From NCBI GenBank assembly GCA_036732005.1, contig DAINDF010000006.1, positions 1 through 64,000 on the forward strand: 64,000 nucleotides of DNA. The letters are read 5' to 3'. A program made the position numbers and the translations under genes. A model generated the notes under the pieces. The model saw nothing but the letters and a program-made list of their open reading frames with translations, was not told the origin of the DNA and did not search any database. Shown piece by piece: positions 1-7,480 of this stretch (its first letter is position 1; each line of letters begins with the position of its first letter). This DNA comes from UBA1926 sp036732005. GTDB taxonomy: Bacteria > Planctomycetota > Phycisphaerae > Phycisphaerales > UBA1924.

Positions 1-52
<52 letters not shown>

Positions 53-126
53 CCTTGATTCGGGTGTGCAGCGGCGAAAGAACCCAAAGCGATCCGGAAA
101 TCTGGACGAGTTGTCGATCAAGGGGC

Positions 127-155
127 TTGGCAAATACGGATATGTGGACTAGGAT
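127..155 (+). promoter_or_regulatory. Candidate sigma70-type promoter
   Basis: TTGGCA (127-132) and TAGGAT (150-155) are separated by 17 bases, close to the housekeeping consensus. The promoter faces the secreted protein starting at 266 and would give a leader of about 100 bases. The fit is by eye and has no experimental support. Confidence 0.45.
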
Positions 156-201
156 GTTCTCAATTGCCATGGATCTGGAGGAGAGTGGACGGCGGCGGTA
201 A

Positions 202-218
202 TTGAGACCTAGTCTCAA
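202..218. promoter_or_regulatory. Perfect inverted repeat, candidate operator
   Basis: TTGAGAC (202-208) and GTCTCAA (212-218) form a perfect 7-base inverted repeat around a 3-base centre. It lies about 45 bases downstream of the candidate -10 and 48 bases before the GTG start at 266. Its size and symmetry fit a dimeric repressor site; a Fur-like protein is one possibility, but the regulator is unknown. Confidence 0.45.
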
Positions 219-265
219 CTGAGGTTCCGGGGTGGAGCCGGCTCGTCGGGGCAAGGAGATCGGCC

Positions 266-1624
266 GTGAATCAGGACCAAGTGGCAGGAATTGCGCGAAC
301 GGGGGTTCTGGGAGCGCTGGTGCTGGCGAGCGGGGCCGCCTCAGCGATGCCGCCGACTTCGGTCGGTCAGCCGACGGTGGGGGGTGTTGCGTCGCGGCCG
401 ACGCCGGTGATGAGCTCGGTGTTCTTTGATCGCCCGACGAAGGACACCTCGACCTACTCGAACATCGGGGCGTCGGGGAACACTCGTCCGTATGTGTGGA
501 TGAGCACCTTCCCGGGCGAGGGTCGTCAGAGCAACCTGGTGACGATGTACAACACGGGCGCCCGCGGCGTGCCGATGGGGGTTGATGCGCGGCGGGTGCG
601 TGTGACGCGGATGGTGTTCACGGTGTGCACCTATCCGTCGGGTCCTCGGGCGTCGTACGACCCCAGCCCGGACGCGTGGCAGAACACCCTTTGGTCCGGG
701 GGCGAGATCGCGGTGTACGACGCGTTCATCGGGGGCTCGGTGCAGGTGGGGAGCGTGTTCGTTCCCGCGGAGCCGAGGTATGTCTCGCTGGGGGCGTCGG
801 AGGACGGGAACAAGCCGGTGGAGTTGTTCGGCGCGAAGTTCAACAACGGCTGGACGGCGGCGTCGTGGGTCGAGACGGGTGTGGGGACCCCGGCGTTCCA
901 GAACGGGATGTACAACATCGAGCCGATCGACTTCGACGAGCACGGCGTGGCGCGGAGCGTGCTGGAGTCGATGGGCGAGACGGCGGTGGAGTTCGAGTTC
1001 GGGCTGTTCGAGGGGGACGACGGGGAGTTCTACGACACCTACTACCCGACGGGCGGGTTCATCAGCGACCCGATCGACGGGTTCGACCCGAACCCGTTCG
1101 GGATCGGGCGGTCGTACGAGATCCCGGACGGGACGCCCGGGCACAGCATCGACGGGCAGGGGCAGGACCCGATCGGTCTGAACACCCTGATCCCCCCGGG
1201 GCACCGGCTGCGGGTCGAGGTGAAGGTGGACGAGCCCGCGGTGCAGCGGTACCTGCGGGCGGGGTTCGAGCAGGGCTGGGTGAGCTTCGTGGTCTCGCAG
1301 TTGGCGTACGCGGACCTTGGGTTCTCGGGGGCGTACTCGTACTGGCTGACCAAGGAGGGGTCGCTGACGCTGCCGCCGGTGTTCGATCTGGACCCGTGCA
1401 CGCTTGATTTCGACTACATCTATGCGCCGCCGGGGGATTTCAACCTGGACGGGCGGGTCGACGGGGCGGACCTTGGCCCGGCGATCCGGGCGCTCAGCGA
1501 CCCGGCGGGGTACGAGGCGACGCACCCGCTGGCGGACGCGGCGGTTCTGACCGATATGGACGGGGACGGGGACACGGATCTCTCGGATGTTTCGGCGATC
1601 GTGAGGCTGCTGACCTCGTATTGA
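266..1624 (+). CDS. Secreted protein with C-terminal dockerin-like repeat
   Basis: This 452-residue protein has an N-terminal signal sequence (GALVLASGAASA, about residues 15-27). The body matches no family I recognise. The last 65 residues contain two calcium-loop-like stretches, GDFNLDGRVDGADL and TDMDGDGDTDLSDV, as in type I dockerin or EF-hand-like modules that are common at the ends of planctomycete secreted proteins. The GTG start at 266 is chosen because AAGGAGAT lies six bases upstream and the signal peptide follows at once. The next gene begins 11 bases after the stop, so the two are probably co-transcribed. It is likely a surface or extracellular protein of unknown function. Confidence 0.8.
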   Translation: MNQDQVAGIARTGVLGALVLASGAASAMPPTSVGQPTVGGVASRPTPVMSSVFFDRPTKDTSTYSNIGASGNTRPYVWMSTFPGEGRQSNLVTMYNTGARGVPMGVDARRVRVTRMVFTVCTYPSGPRASYDPSPDAWQNTLWSGGEIAVYDAFIGGSVQVGSVFVPAEPRYVSLGASEDGNKPVELFGAKFNNGWTAASWVETGVGTPAFQNGMYNIEPIDFDEHGVARSVLESMGETAVEFEFGLFEGDDGEFYDTYYPTGGFISDPIDGFDPNPFGIGRSYEIPDGTPGHSIDGQGQDPIGLNTLIPPGHRLRVEVKVDEPAVQRYLRAGFEQGWVSFVVSQLAYADLGFSGAYSYWLTKEGSLTLPPVFDLDPCTLDFDYIYAPPGDFNLDGRVDGADLGPAIRALSDPAGYEATHPLADAAVLTDMDGDGDTDLSDVSAIVRLLTSY

Positions 1625-1634
1625 GGAGCGAGCG

Positions 1635-2600
1635 ATGAGGCGTGCGACGGGCTCGGATCGGGATCGCGGCGGATTCACGCTGATCGAGTTGCTGGTGGTC
1701 ATCGCGATCATCGCGCTGTTGATCGGCATCCTGTTGCCGGCGCTGGGCAAGGCCCGGATGACGGCGCAGAAGTCGCTCGAGCTGGCGGCGGCGAGGCAGC
1801 TGATGCTCGGGTACTCGTCGTACGCGCTGGACAACAACGGGGACCTTCTCCCGGCGTACTCGGCGACGACGGCGGCGAACGCGCAGCTCTTCCCGTACTG
1901 GTCGGAGGATGTGTTCAACGACCGGGGGACGAAGATCTGGGACGCGCGTCGGCGTCGGATCCCGCCGGGGTGGGGCAACTCTCCGGCGGCGGCGGCGTAC
2001 CCCTGGCGGCTGGCGCCGTACTTCGACTACCAGGTCGAGGGGGCGTTGCTGGTGAACGAGCAGGCCCGCATCCTGCACGAGTTCGACCGGGCGAACATGG
2101 ACGAGCTCGTCTACACCTACAACACGAACATGGTCCCGAGTCTCGGGATGAACGCCTGCATCGGCGGCATCCCCGGGTTCGACTTCGGCGTGCCGGGTGA
2201 CCAATGGGGCGGGCTGCTGCCCATGGGGTTCGGGGTGGTCAAGATCGAGAACGAGGCGGATGTGGTCGGGGCGTCCGGGTTCATGGTCTTCGCCTCGGCC
2301 CGCAACGGGCTGTATGAATCGGATCAGACCGATCGGACGGACACCGGGTACATCTTCCCCGAGGGGTTCTACGCGATCACGCCGAGCAACCTGGATTACG
2401 ACCCGAACGAGCCGAACTCGCTCGGCAAGATCCACCTGCGTTGGGATCGCAAGGCGGTGGTGGCGATGCTGGACGGCTCGGCGGGCAGCCGGGGCGAGGA
2501 CGAGCTCTCGCTGACCGAGCGGATGAGCCAGGAAGAACTGGCCCGGAACCGGCAGCTGTGGGGCAACCTGAGCGGTCGATCGGAGTTCGACGAGCCGTGA
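1635..2600 (+). CDS. Prepilin-type N-terminal cleavage/methylation domain protein
   Basis: Near the N-terminus (residues 14 onward) is the classic prepilin signature GFTLIELLVVIAIIALLIG followed by ILLPALGKAR. A type IV prepilin peptidase would cut after the Gly, and the following hydrophobic helix would serve for assembly. The 321-residue length and the C-terminal G(K)IHLRWDRKAVVAMLDGS stretch resemble the large planctomycete pseudopilin-like family (DUF1559-type, with a late 'H-x9-DG'-like element). These proteins are abundant in this phylum and mostly of unknown function. It lies 11 bases downstream of the dockerin-type protein and the two may be exported together. Confidence 0.88.
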   Translation: MRRATGSDRDRGGFTLIELLVVIAIIALLIGILLPALGKARMTAQKSLELAAARQLMLGYSSYALDNNGDLLPAYSATTAANAQLFPYWSEDVFNDRGTKIWDARRRRIPPGWGNSPAAAAYPWRLAPYFDYQVEGALLVNEQARILHEFDRANMDELVYTYNTNMVPSLGMNACIGGIPGFDFGVPGDQWGGLLPMGFGVVKIENEADVVGASGFMVFASARNGLYESDQTDRTDTGYIFPEGFYAITPSNLDYDPNEPNSLGKIHLRWDRKAVVAMLDGSAGSRGEDELSLTERMSQEELARNRQLWGNLSGRSEFDEP

Positions 2601-2669
2601 TCCGGGGCGCGCTCCTGGCGGGCGCGGGCGGCGGAAGATCCGGGGGTTTCGGGGGTCCGGGGCGCGGGG

Positions 2670-4250
2670 TCAGCCGGTTGGCTCGACCCCGAGCCCCGAT
2701 TTCAATTTTGCGGCGGAGACGCGGATCTCGACCCGCTCGCGTTCCTTGAGGCGCTCGGCGCCGCGGACGACCATCGCCATGCGCTGGTTGGAGCGGAAGC
2801 GGTCGGCGTGCCGGAGCAGGAAGTCCCAGTAGAGGGTGTTGAAGGGGCAGGCGTTCGGGCCGGTGCGTTCGCGTGGGTCGTATCGGCAGGCCTTGCAGTG
2901 GTTGCTCATGCGGGCGATGTACTTCCCGCTGGCGGCGTAGGGCTTGGTGCCGACGACGCCGCCGTCGGCGTGCTGGCTCATGCCGATGGTGTTGGGGTTG
3001 CTCGCCCAGTCGACGGCGTCGACGAACATGGCGAGGTACCAGTCGGCGACCTGCCGCGCGTGGACGCCCGCGAGCATGGCGAAGTTTCCGAGCACCATCA
3101 GCCGGGGGATGTGGTGGGCGAACCCGTGCGTGAGCACGGAGGCGAGGCCGTCCCGCAGGCAGTTCATGTCGGTCTCGCCGGTCCAGTAGAATTCGGGGAG
3201 TCGGCCTTCGTGTCCCAGCGTGTTGCGGAGGGGGTAATCCTCGCCCTGGGTCCAGTAGACGCCCCGGATGAACTCGCGCCAGCCGATCCATTGGCGGATG
3301 AACCCCTCGACGCTGTTGAGCGGGGCGTGTCCCGACTCGAGCGCGGCGAGGGCCTTGCGGACGCAGTCACGCGGGTCGAGCAGCTTGAGGTTGGCGGCGG
3401 GGGCGAGGAGGGAGTGGTAGAGGAACGGCTGGCCCTGCCACATCGCGTCCTCGTATGGGCCGAAGAGGGGGAGGCGGTTCCGGATGAAATCGTCGAGGGC
3501 GAGGCGGGCGTGGTCTCGGGTGACGGGCCAGCGGAAAGTGTCGAGCGTGCCCGGGTGGGCGGTGAAGCGCGCGTTGACGAGGTCGATGACCTCTCGGGTG
3601 ATTTCGTCGGGGCGGGGGGTGTAGGGCGCGGGGGGGTTCGGGGCGGTGCGGAACGGCTCGCGGTTGTCGGCGTCGAGGTTCCACGCGCCGCCGACGGGGG
3701 TCTTGCCGTCGGGCTCGATCAGGATACCGAGGCGTTTGCGCTGCTCGCGGTAGAAATGCTCCATCACGAACGACTTTCGTCCCTTCGCCCAGGCGGCGAA
3801 GGTGTCGAGCGTGGTGAGGAAGTGGGTGTCCTCGTGGAGTTCGAGGGGCAGGGCGAGCGCCTCGGCGGCCGAGCGGAGCAGCCTGAGCACCCGCCACTCG
3901 CCGGGGTGGGTGGCGTGGATCGACTCGGGGCGGAGGCTGCGTGCGGCTCGCGCGATCTCGGTGTCGAAGGCGTGGGTGTTCGCGGGGTCGGTGATCGCGA
4001 CATAGCGGACGCGGACGCCCGACTCGGCGAGCTCGACGGCGAAGTGCCGCATGGCGCTGAGGAAGAGCGCGGTGCGTTGCTTGTGGCTGGGGACATGCGT
4101 CGACTCGGCGTCGACCTCCATCATGAGAACGGCGTCGCGGGCGCGGTCGAGATCGGCGAGGGCGCCGATGGAGGCGTCGAGTTGATCGCCGAAGACGACG
4201 ACGAGGCGGCGGGCCTTGTTCCGGTCGTTGAGGTCGGGGAAGGCGGGCAT
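2670..4250 (-). CDS. phrB: Iron-sulfur (6-4) photolyase / cryptochrome-like protein (FeS-BCP type)
   Basis: The 526-residue protein belongs to the bacterial cryptochrome and (6-4)-photolyase family with a [4Fe-4S] cluster. These enzymes use FAD and light to repair (6-4) photoproducts. It opens with RRLVVVFGDQLD, the antenna-domain start typical of the family. The expected cluster ligands are C364, C452, C455 and C468; their spacing (88, 3, 13) is the same as that of C350/C438/C441/C454 in Agrobacterium PhrB. The C-terminal region carries the FAD-domain stretch VDWASNPNTIGMSQHADGG. The start at 4250 lies one base from the stop of the membrane protein upstream, so it is the last gene of a coupled four-gene operon. 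Light-driven repair is inferred from family membership. Confidence 0.93.
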   Translation of the reverse strand: MPAFPDLNDRNKARRLVVVFGDQLDASIGALADLDRARDAVLMMEVDAESTHVPSHKQRTALFLSAMRHFAVELAESGVRVRYVAITDPANTHAFDTEIARAARSLRPESIHATHPGEWRVLRLLRSAAEALALPLELHEDTHFLTTLDTFAAWAKGRKSFVMEHFYREQRKRLGILIEPDGKTPVGGAWNLDADNREPFRTAPNPPAPYTPRPDEITREVIDLVNARFTAHPGTLDTFRWPVTRDHARLALDDFIRNRLPLFGPYEDAMWQGQPFLYHSLLAPAANLKLLDPRDCVRKALAALESGHAPLNSVEGFIRQWIGWREFIRGVYWTQGEDYPLRNTLGHEGRLPEFYWTGETDMNCLRDGLASVLTHGFAHHIPRLMVLGNFAMLAGVHARQVADWYLAMFVDAVDWASNPNTIGMSQHADGGVVGTKPYAASGKYIARMSNHCKACRYDPRERTGPNACPFNTLYWDFLLRHADRFRSNQRMAMVVRGAERLKERERVEIRVSAAKLKSGLGVEPTG

Positions 4251-4251
4251 G

Positions 4252-4704
4252 TCAGGCCCCCGGGAGCAGAAAGAGGAGGGCGACGGCGGAGCGGGCGGTC
4301 CACGCGAGGGCGCGGAGGAGATTGTGCCGCATGAGCCAGCGGTGGGCGGCCGGGTCGAAGCCGCGTTCGAGGCATGCGTGCATGGGCACGGCGCCGGCGA
4401 AGGTGCTGATCCAGACGATGGCGAGCAGGACAACACCGACCCATGCGAGCGCGACGGCACGGGCGTCGACCAGGAGGAAGGGGAGGGCGAGCGCCGCGGC
4501 GGCTTCGGGGAGCATCATGGGGGGGATGACCAGCCCGGTGCGTCGGAGGTGCTCGCGTTCGTAGTCGCGCCAGCGGTCGTCGCCCGCGCGGGCGACGGTC
4601 GCGAACATGGGGTAGTGGACCGCGTGCACGAACCATACGAGGCCGGTCATCATGAGCGTGGCGGCGGCGTGGAGGGCGAGGATGGTGGGCAGGAGGGCGC
4701 TCAT
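4252..4704 (-). CDS. Small four-helix integral membrane protein
   Basis: This 150-residue protein is mostly hydrophobic, with about four predicted transmembrane helices (near residues 5-28, 60-78, 82-108 and 130-148). It has conserved-looking polar residues (FVHAVHYPMF, RWLMRHNLLR). I cannot name a family with certainty; it resembles the small uncharacterised membrane proteins often found beside FeS-BCP photolyase genes. The start codon overlaps the preceding stop by four bases, and the photolyase begins one base after its own stop, so translation is coupled on both sides. A role in light or oxidative-stress response is inference from context only. Confidence 0.8.
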   Translation of the reverse strand: MSALLPTILALHAAATLMMTGLVWFVHAVHYPMFATVARAGDDRWRDYEREHLRRTGLVIPPMMLPEAAAALALPFLLVDARAVALAWVGVVLLAIVWISTFAGAVPMHACLERGFDPAAHRWLMRHNLLRALAWTARSAVALLFLLPGA

Positions 4705-5663
4705 GCGGGGTTCATCGCCCGGGCGGGCCCGTCCGCTGGAAGTTCGCAGGCGATGGCGGCGTAGTCGGGGCGATCGGCGGCGGTGCGGTGGCGGAAGGCC
4801 CGGAGGACCACGCCGTCGCGCAGCAGGAAGGCGCCGGGCATCTGGAAGCCGTCGCCTTCGAGTCGGCCGACCATGTGGCCGCGGAGCGTTGCGGCGAGGC
4901 CTCGCATCCAGACGGTCGGGCCGAAGAGTTGGGTGAACGAGCCCCGGCCGAGTTCGAGGGCGCGGTAGAGGCGGCGGTCGGGGTCGGCGATGTGCTCGAC
5001 GGATTCGAGGGCGTGGCGTTGGAGGAGGGCGTCAAAGGCGGTGGGCTCGGACATGTGGACGAGGATCGGCGTGACGCCCTCGGCGTCGAGGCGCGGGCGG
5101 GCGGCGGCCAGGTCGGCGAGCGCCTCCTTGCAGAAGGTGCAGCCGGCGTGCCGGAGCAGGACGAGGAGGACGGGCCCCCGGCGTGTGCGGTCGATCAGGG
5201 GGACGCCGGTGCTGGTGCGCATCGCGTTGAGGACCGCGGGCAGGGGCTCGGGTTTTCCCGGGGGGGTGTGCGCGGCGCGGAGGGCGGCCCAGAGGATGAG
5301 GGCGAAGGGGGCCCACCAGATGAGGTCGTTGGTGACGAGGGTGACGCCGAACTCGGCGGGGACGGCGCCGGTGAGGAGGCCCTGGAGATACCCGATGGGG
5401 CCGAGGAGTTTGCCGAGCAGGCCGACGAGGACGATCGGCCAGTGTCGAAGGGGGTTGGAGGCGGCGATCCAGTAGCCGACGCCGTAGACACCGACGATCA
5501 TGCCGACGCACTGCCAGATAAACGGGTAGGCGGGGGGTTCGAGGCCGGTGAGCGCGAAGAGCCAATTCGGGGCGAGGATCGTGAGCGCGCCCCAGGCGAG
5601 GTTGTAGACGGCGGCGGCGCGGAGGACCGTGGATTGCCATCGTGGGAAGGGCGGTTGCATCAT
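4701..5663 (-). CDS. Membrane protein fused to SelL-like (AhpC/TSA-type) redox domain
   Basis: The 320-residue protein has two parts. Residues 1 to about 140 hold four hydrophobic helices (NLAWGALTIL, FIWQCVGMIVGVYGVGYWIA, IVLVGLLGKLLG, LIWWAPFALILWAAL). From about residue 170 there is a thioredoxin-fold domain with RHAGCTFCKEALADL, a CxxC motif at the position used by SelL and AhpC/TSA_2-type peroxiredoxin-like proteins (some relatives carry selenocysteine, UxxU). The fused arrangement matches proteins named SelL-related redox protein. It starts with two consecutive ATG codons; 5663 is chosen because it overlaps the SDR stop. The product probably reduces an unknown partner at the membrane. 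Confidence 0.85.
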   Translation of the reverse strand: MMQPPFPRWQSTVLRAAAVYNLAWGALTILAPNWLFALTGLEPPAYPFIWQCVGMIVGVYGVGYWIAASNPLRHWPIVLVGLLGKLLGPIGYLQGLLTGAVPAEFGVTLVTNDLIWWAPFALILWAALRAAHTPPGKPEPLPAVLNAMRTSTGVPLIDRTRRGPVLLVLLRHAGCTFCKEALADLAAARPRLDAEGVTPILVHMSEPTAFDALLQRHALESVEHIADPDRRLYRALELGRGSFTQLFGPTVWMRGLAATLRGHMVGRLEGDGFQMPGAFLLRDGVVLRAFRHRTAADRPDYAAIACELPADGPARAMNPA

Positions 5664-6415
5664 CGTCCCCTGATCGCGGCGAGTCCTCCGTCGACGCCGA
5701 TGGTCTGTCCGGTGACCCACGAGGCGTCGTCGGTGAGGAGCCACTCGACGGCGCGGGCGATGTCGTCCGGTTCCCCGAGGCGGCCGAGTGGGTGCATGGC
5801 GATCGAGGCGGCGCGGGCCGAGTCGGAGGCGGTGAGGCGGGCGGCCATGGGGGTGTCGGTCAGGCCCGGGGCGACGCAGTTGACGCGGACGCCCGAGGCG
5901 GCGAGGGAGGCGGCGGCGGCCTGCGTGAGCCCGATGACGCCCGCCTTCGCGGCGGCGATCGCCTCGTGGTGGAGCAGCCCGGTGCGGGCGGCGCATGAGG
6001 ACATGAGCACGATGGAGCCCCGCCCGGCCTTCTGCATGGGGCGGGCGGCGGCGCGGACGAGGGCGAAGGCGCTGGTGAGGTTCTGGTTGATCGTCTCGTG
6101 GAACTCGGCCTCGGAGACGGAGGAGACGGGCTTGATGAGGATCGAGCCCGCGAGGTTGGCGACGCCGTCGAGCCGGCCTTGGGTCTCGAGCACGCGGGCG
6201 ACGAGGTCCTGGACCGGCTGGAACGAGGTCGCGTCGACGGTTTCGGCGTGGGCGGCCCGGGCTTGGGTGTTGAGCTCATCGGCGAGGGCGCGGGTCCGGG
6301 ATTCGTCGCGGCCGGCGAGCACGACACAACCGCCGCGGTTCACGAGCCGGCGGGCGAGGGCGGCACCGATGCCGCCCGCGCCGCCGATGAGGAGAAAGAC
6401 GGGTTGGTGGGCCAT
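5660..6415 (-). CDS. Short-chain dehydrogenase/reductase (SDR)
   Basis: This is a 251-residue classical SDR. The N-terminal cofactor motif is GGAGGIGAALARRL, the NAG-like element appears as NLAGS, and catalysis would use Ser (VLMSSCAARTG) with the Y-x3-K position occupied differently: the segment reads LLHHEAIAAAKAGVIG, so the usual Tyr is replaced by His while the Lys is kept. The C-terminal GQTIGVDGG is typical. It is the first gene of the photolyase operon, and its stop overlaps the next start by four bases. Planctomycete photolyase clusters often include such an SDR, but the substrate is unknown. The missing Tyr makes normal oxidoreductase activity uncertain. Confidence 0.88.
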   Translation of the reverse strand: MAHQPVFLLIGGAGGIGAALARRLVNRGGCVVLAGRDESRTRALADELNTQARAAHAETVDATSFQPVQDLVARVLETQGRLDGVANLAGSILIKPVSSVSEAEFHETINQNLTSAFALVRAAARPMQKAGRGSIVLMSSCAARTGLLHHEAIAAAKAGVIGLTQAAAASLAASGVRVNCVAPGLTDTPMAARLTASDSARAASIAMHPLGRLGEPDDIARAVEWLLTDDASWVTGQTIGVDGGLAAIRGR

Positions 6416-6469
6416 GGACTTGTGCGTTCGGGGTTCCGCGGCGTGCGGATGCGGCGTGCGTCGGTCGGG

Positions 6470-6475
6470 TAGAGT
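6470..6475 (+). promoter_or_regulatory. Candidate -10 (TAGAGT) of a leaderless transcript
   Basis: TAGAGT ends six bases before the ATG at 6482, and no Shine-Dalgarno lies between. With transcription starting about 6-7 bases after a -10, the mRNA would begin at the start codon. The same geometry recurs at five other genes in this window. Confidence 0.5.
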
Positions 6476-6481
6476 GCCCGG

Positions 6482-6910
6482 ATGGGAGGGATCGAGGGGA
6501 TTCTCGAGTCCGTGCTCTACGCGTCCGATCTTGCACGGGCCGAGGGGTTCTACGGCGGGACGCTGGGTTTGCCGATCGTGTCGCGGGATCCCGGTCTGTT
6601 TCTCGCGTTTCGCGCGGGGGCTCGCTCGGTGCTGCTCGTGTTCGACCCGGGGGCGAGCGAGGAGGCGGGCCGGTCGGTGCCGGCCCACGGCGGGCGGGGG
6701 CCCGGGCATGTCGCGTTGCGGATTGAAGCGGGCTCGTACGGGTTCTGGATCGAGCGGTTTCGGGCCGCGGGGATCGAGGTTGAGCAGGAGCACGCGTGGG
6801 ACACCGGGGCGAGATCGATCTATGTTCGTGACCCCGCGGGGAATTCCGTCGAGCTGATCACCGGGGATATCTGGCCGACGGGGGCGAGGCCGGAAAATAA
6901 CACCGCCTGA
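6482..6910 (+). CDS. VOC family (glyoxalase/dioxygenase-fold) protein
   Basis: This 142-residue protein has a single vicinal-oxygen-chelate domain. It begins with LESVLYASDLARAEGFYGGTLGLP, the common VOC opening. GHVALRI supplies the mid-domain metal His, and the C-terminal IYVRDPAGNSVELITGDIW carries the Glu of the metal site. The substrate cannot be read from sequence; glyoxalase I, fosfomycin-resistance and ring-cleavage enzymes share the fold. It is divergent from the photolyase operon, with only 66 bases between the two starts, and its start looks leaderless. Confidence 0.85.
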   Translation: MGGIEGILESVLYASDLARAEGFYGGTLGLPIVSRDPGLFLAFRAGARSVLLVFDPGASEEAGRSVPAHGGRGPGHVALRIEAGSYGFWIERFRAAGIEVEQEHAWDTGARSIYVRDPAGNSVELITGDIWPTGARPENNTA

Positions 6911-6949
6911 TCCGCAATCGGGGCGGGCGTGGGGCGTTCTCCAGAGACC

Positions 6950-7474
6950 ATGAGAAACCCCATCACGATCTTGATGCTGGCGGCGTCAATGCCGGGCGGA
7001 GCCGGCGGGGCGGGCGGCCCGGCGGTGTCGGTCGACCGACTCGAACTCACCACCGCCGAGGTGCTGGTTCTGGCGTACGAGGACGAGCGACGGGCCGAGG
7101 CGTTCTACGCGGCGGTGATCGCCCGGCACGGCGAGGTCAGGCCGTTCATCAACATTGTGCAGGCCGAGCGGCGGCATAGGGCGATGCTCGAGCCGTTGCT
7201 GGAGAGGTTCGGCGTGCCGCGGCCGGAGGGGGAGGTCGAGGTGCCCGAGGTGCCGGAGACGCTCCGGGCGTGCTGCGAGGCGGGGATCCGGGCCGAGGAG
7301 GAGAACATCGCGTTGTACGACCGGCTCTTGCCGGCGATCGAGGACGAGGCGGTCCGGGCGGCGGTCGAGCGGCTTCAGTGGGCGTCGCGTGAGCGGCACC
7401 TCGTCGCGTTCCGTCGGTGCGCCCAGGGGGAGGTCGCGGGGCGCGGTGGGGGCCCGGGGCGCGGGCGTCCGTGA
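6950..7474 (+). CDS. DUF2202 / ferritin-like domain protein, probably secreted
   Basis: The 174-residue protein starts with a short hydrophobic segment (MRNPITILMLAASMPGGAGG) that looks like a signal peptide. A four-helix ferritin-like domain follows, with carboxylate and His pairs at regular spacing (YEDERRAEAFY, QAERRHRAML, AEEENIALYDRL, SRERHLVAFRRC), as in the DUF2202 family. This pattern usually binds a di-metal centre. The ATG at 6950 is preferred over a GTG at 6929 because the signal-like segment follows directly. It is separated from glpK, which converges from the other side, by only six bases. The function of the family is not established. Confidence 0.75.
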   Translation: MRNPITILMLAASMPGGAGGAGGPAVSVDRLELTTAEVLVLAYEDERRAEAFYAAVIARHGEVRPFINIVQAERRHRAMLEPLLERFGVPRPEGEVEVPEVPETLRACCEAGIRAEEENIALYDRLLPAIEDEAVRAAVERLQWASRERHLVAFRRCAQGEVAGRGGGPGRGRP

Positions 7475-7480
7475 GGGTCG

